Part shown: positions 63,250-64,000 of the stretch, in pieces
How the letters are laid out: each line of letters opens with the position of its first letter
Position numbering within the stretch: position 1 is the stretch's first letter
Assembly (NCBI GenBank): GCA_963750015.1
Contig: CAVVPU010000016.1
Location: forward strand, 67,075-131,074
Reading direction: 5' to 3'
Origin: CAVVNC01 sp963750015
GTDB lineage: Bacteria > Desulfobacterota > Syntrophorhabdia > Syntrophorhabdales > WCHB1-27
DNA length: 64,000 bases
Translations under genes and position numbers: made by a program
Notes under the pieces: model-generated
Databases searched by the model: none
Told to the model about the DNA's origin: nothing
What the model saw: only the letters and a program-made list of their open reading frames with translations

Positions 63250-63975
63250 TCACCTCCAGATCCTCTCCCGCTCGATCATCCTCCGCGTCTTCCTCGATGC
63301 CGCGTAGATGAACAGCCAGGGAATCGTGATCATGAGGAAAGTCGTGAGGACGACGAAGCTCGCAGAGGTGAGAGCACCGGCTTTACGCCCATGAGAAAGC
63401 GGTAGACCCTGTTGAGGGTCGAATAGCTTACCTGCGGATAGAACCACAGGAGGAACCGGGCGACGCGCCCCTCATCGAGCACCGAGGCGTACAAGGTGTT
63501 GTACAAGACAAAAGCGATGGTAAGCTTCAGGACCCCGGCGACCGTCAACCCTGCCATGAGCCAGTTGATGGCCCTCTTCGAGAGCTTGCCTATATAGTAC
63601 CTGCCGACGAAGGCGAGGATGAGGCTGTAGCCCATGGCGAAGCTGAGCGCCAGGGCCACGGCGAAGGCCTGGTCGAAAAGGGTGAACTCATAGGAGCCGA
63701 AGATGGGGACGCACCTCTCGACGACACCCACAAAGAAGGGTGTCAAAAAGGATGCTGATGAGCCCGGATATGAAGGCGCCCTTGAACCCCACCTCGGAGA
63801 TCACGATCTTGCCCTTGAGGGTTAAAAGGTTCTCCGGCAAGTCGTTTCCGTGCTTCTCCGCGAGGAAATAGTTCTGCACGATGGAGACCACGTCGATGAA
63901 GCTCTTCGGCCGGATGGAGCCGCCAACCCCTATCGGGGTGATGTCGTTCGATTCGTCCCCGTCCTTGTGGCTCAT
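63250..63975 (-). CDS. polytopic membrane protein (two compensating frameshifts)
   Basis: About 241 aa after joining frames at about 63740 and 63375. Several hydrophobic segments are visible (GFKGAFISGLISILFDTL, FAVALALSFAMGYSLILAFV, LMAGLTVAGVLKLTIAFVLY, SFVVLTTFLMITIPWLFIYA), with a cytoplasmic, Asp/Glu-rich N-terminus. It is upstream of parM and downstream of another gene by ATGA overlap. Family not recognised; may belong to a second transfer or partition cluster. Confidence 0.5.
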
Positions 63976-64000
63976 AAGCCCAGCACGAACTTAAAGATGC
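63972..64000 (-). CDS. C-terminal end of an upstream gene (partial)
   Basis: Minus-strand codons ending IFKFVLGL followed by TGA, overlapping the next start as ATGA. Only nine codons are inside the window, so no identification is possible. Confidence 0.3.

Noticed and set aside
1..64000. A relaxase gene
   Set aside because: No TraI/MOB relaxase motif (HUH cluster with catalytic Tyr) was recognised in the window; it may lie outside.

Overview
The window looks like the backbone of a large conjugative integrative element (or an integrated or circularised plasmid) from a GC-rich, Gram-negative bacterium. The evidence is an F-type type IV secretion operon with outer-membrane parts (TraK, TraV lipoprotein, TraN), strong AGGAGG-type ribosome binding sites, tightly overlapping genes, and a tyrosine integrase beside a tRNA-Thr 3' fragment. 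Gene style and cargo (IS1182, DUF2161, SbcCD, multi-PAS regulator) fit the former Deltaproteobacteria, but that is only a guess. At least a dozen long genes carry single-base shifts, several beside homopolymers, so sequencing error is more likely than wholesale decay; I annotate these as single genes and say where the shift is.

Layout. 0.2-14.4 kb (minus): conjugation operon running nusA-like, unknown, OmpA-like, dsbC, traA, traL, traE, traK, traB, traV, traC, a Cys-rich secreted protein, traN, traW, membrane protein. 14.5-15.9 kb (plus): TraD-type coupling ATPase transcribed divergently. 16.4-26.4 kb (minus): cargo/defence island with a RecD-helicase/PD-(D/E)XK fusion, DUF5677 protein, Gabija-like OLD nuclease plus UvrD helicase, class III cyclase-like protein and a truncated GIY-YIG protein. 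26.6-28.4 kb: complete IS1182-family insertion sequence. 28.5-34.5 kb: ABC-2 exporter, DUF6504 protein, DinB, small zinc protein, ExoX-C-like and DUF2161 proteins, a tRNA-like relic, a RecD2 remnant. 34.5-41.7 kb (minus): two tandem ParB-like coiled-coil proteins, a 30-bp iteron array, a ribbon-helix-helix (RHH)-like DNA binder, a sigma-region-2-like protein, an HTH protein and a PAS-LuxR regulator. 41.9-47.1 kb (minus): gp3-like directionality factor, SbcC, SbcD. 47.4-55.0 kb (plus): YdjM-like hydrolase, lytic transglycosylase, SNF2-like helicase, third ParB-like protein, sliding clamp and small proteins. 55.3-57.7 kb (minus): PH-domain protein and HerA/VirB4-like ATPase. 57.8-60.4 kb (plus): RHH protein, small genes, excisionase-like protein, integrase, tRNA-Thr 3' fragment. 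60.5-64 kb: HTH protein, IS66 relic, ParR-like/ParM partition pair and a membrane protein.

The most interesting signal is regulatory. A near-invariant box AAGTA(A/G)TA(T/C) sits directly upstream of about a dozen backbone genes and is absent from the 16-34 kb cargo, which instead shows ordinary TTGACA/TATACT-type promoters. At three genes the box ends only 5-7 nt before the ATG, as expected for a -10 element driving leaderless transcripts. The element also encodes a protein resembling sigma region 2 and a NusA-like S1-KH-KH protein. The latter is the first gene of a 14-kb tra operon that contains an intrinsic-terminator-like hairpin between traA and traL. Three copies of a conserved transcribed leader follow the box upstream of sbcD, the SNF2 operon and the clamp operon. 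Together these suggest an element-specific transcription initiation/antitermination system. That is an inference and needs experimental support.
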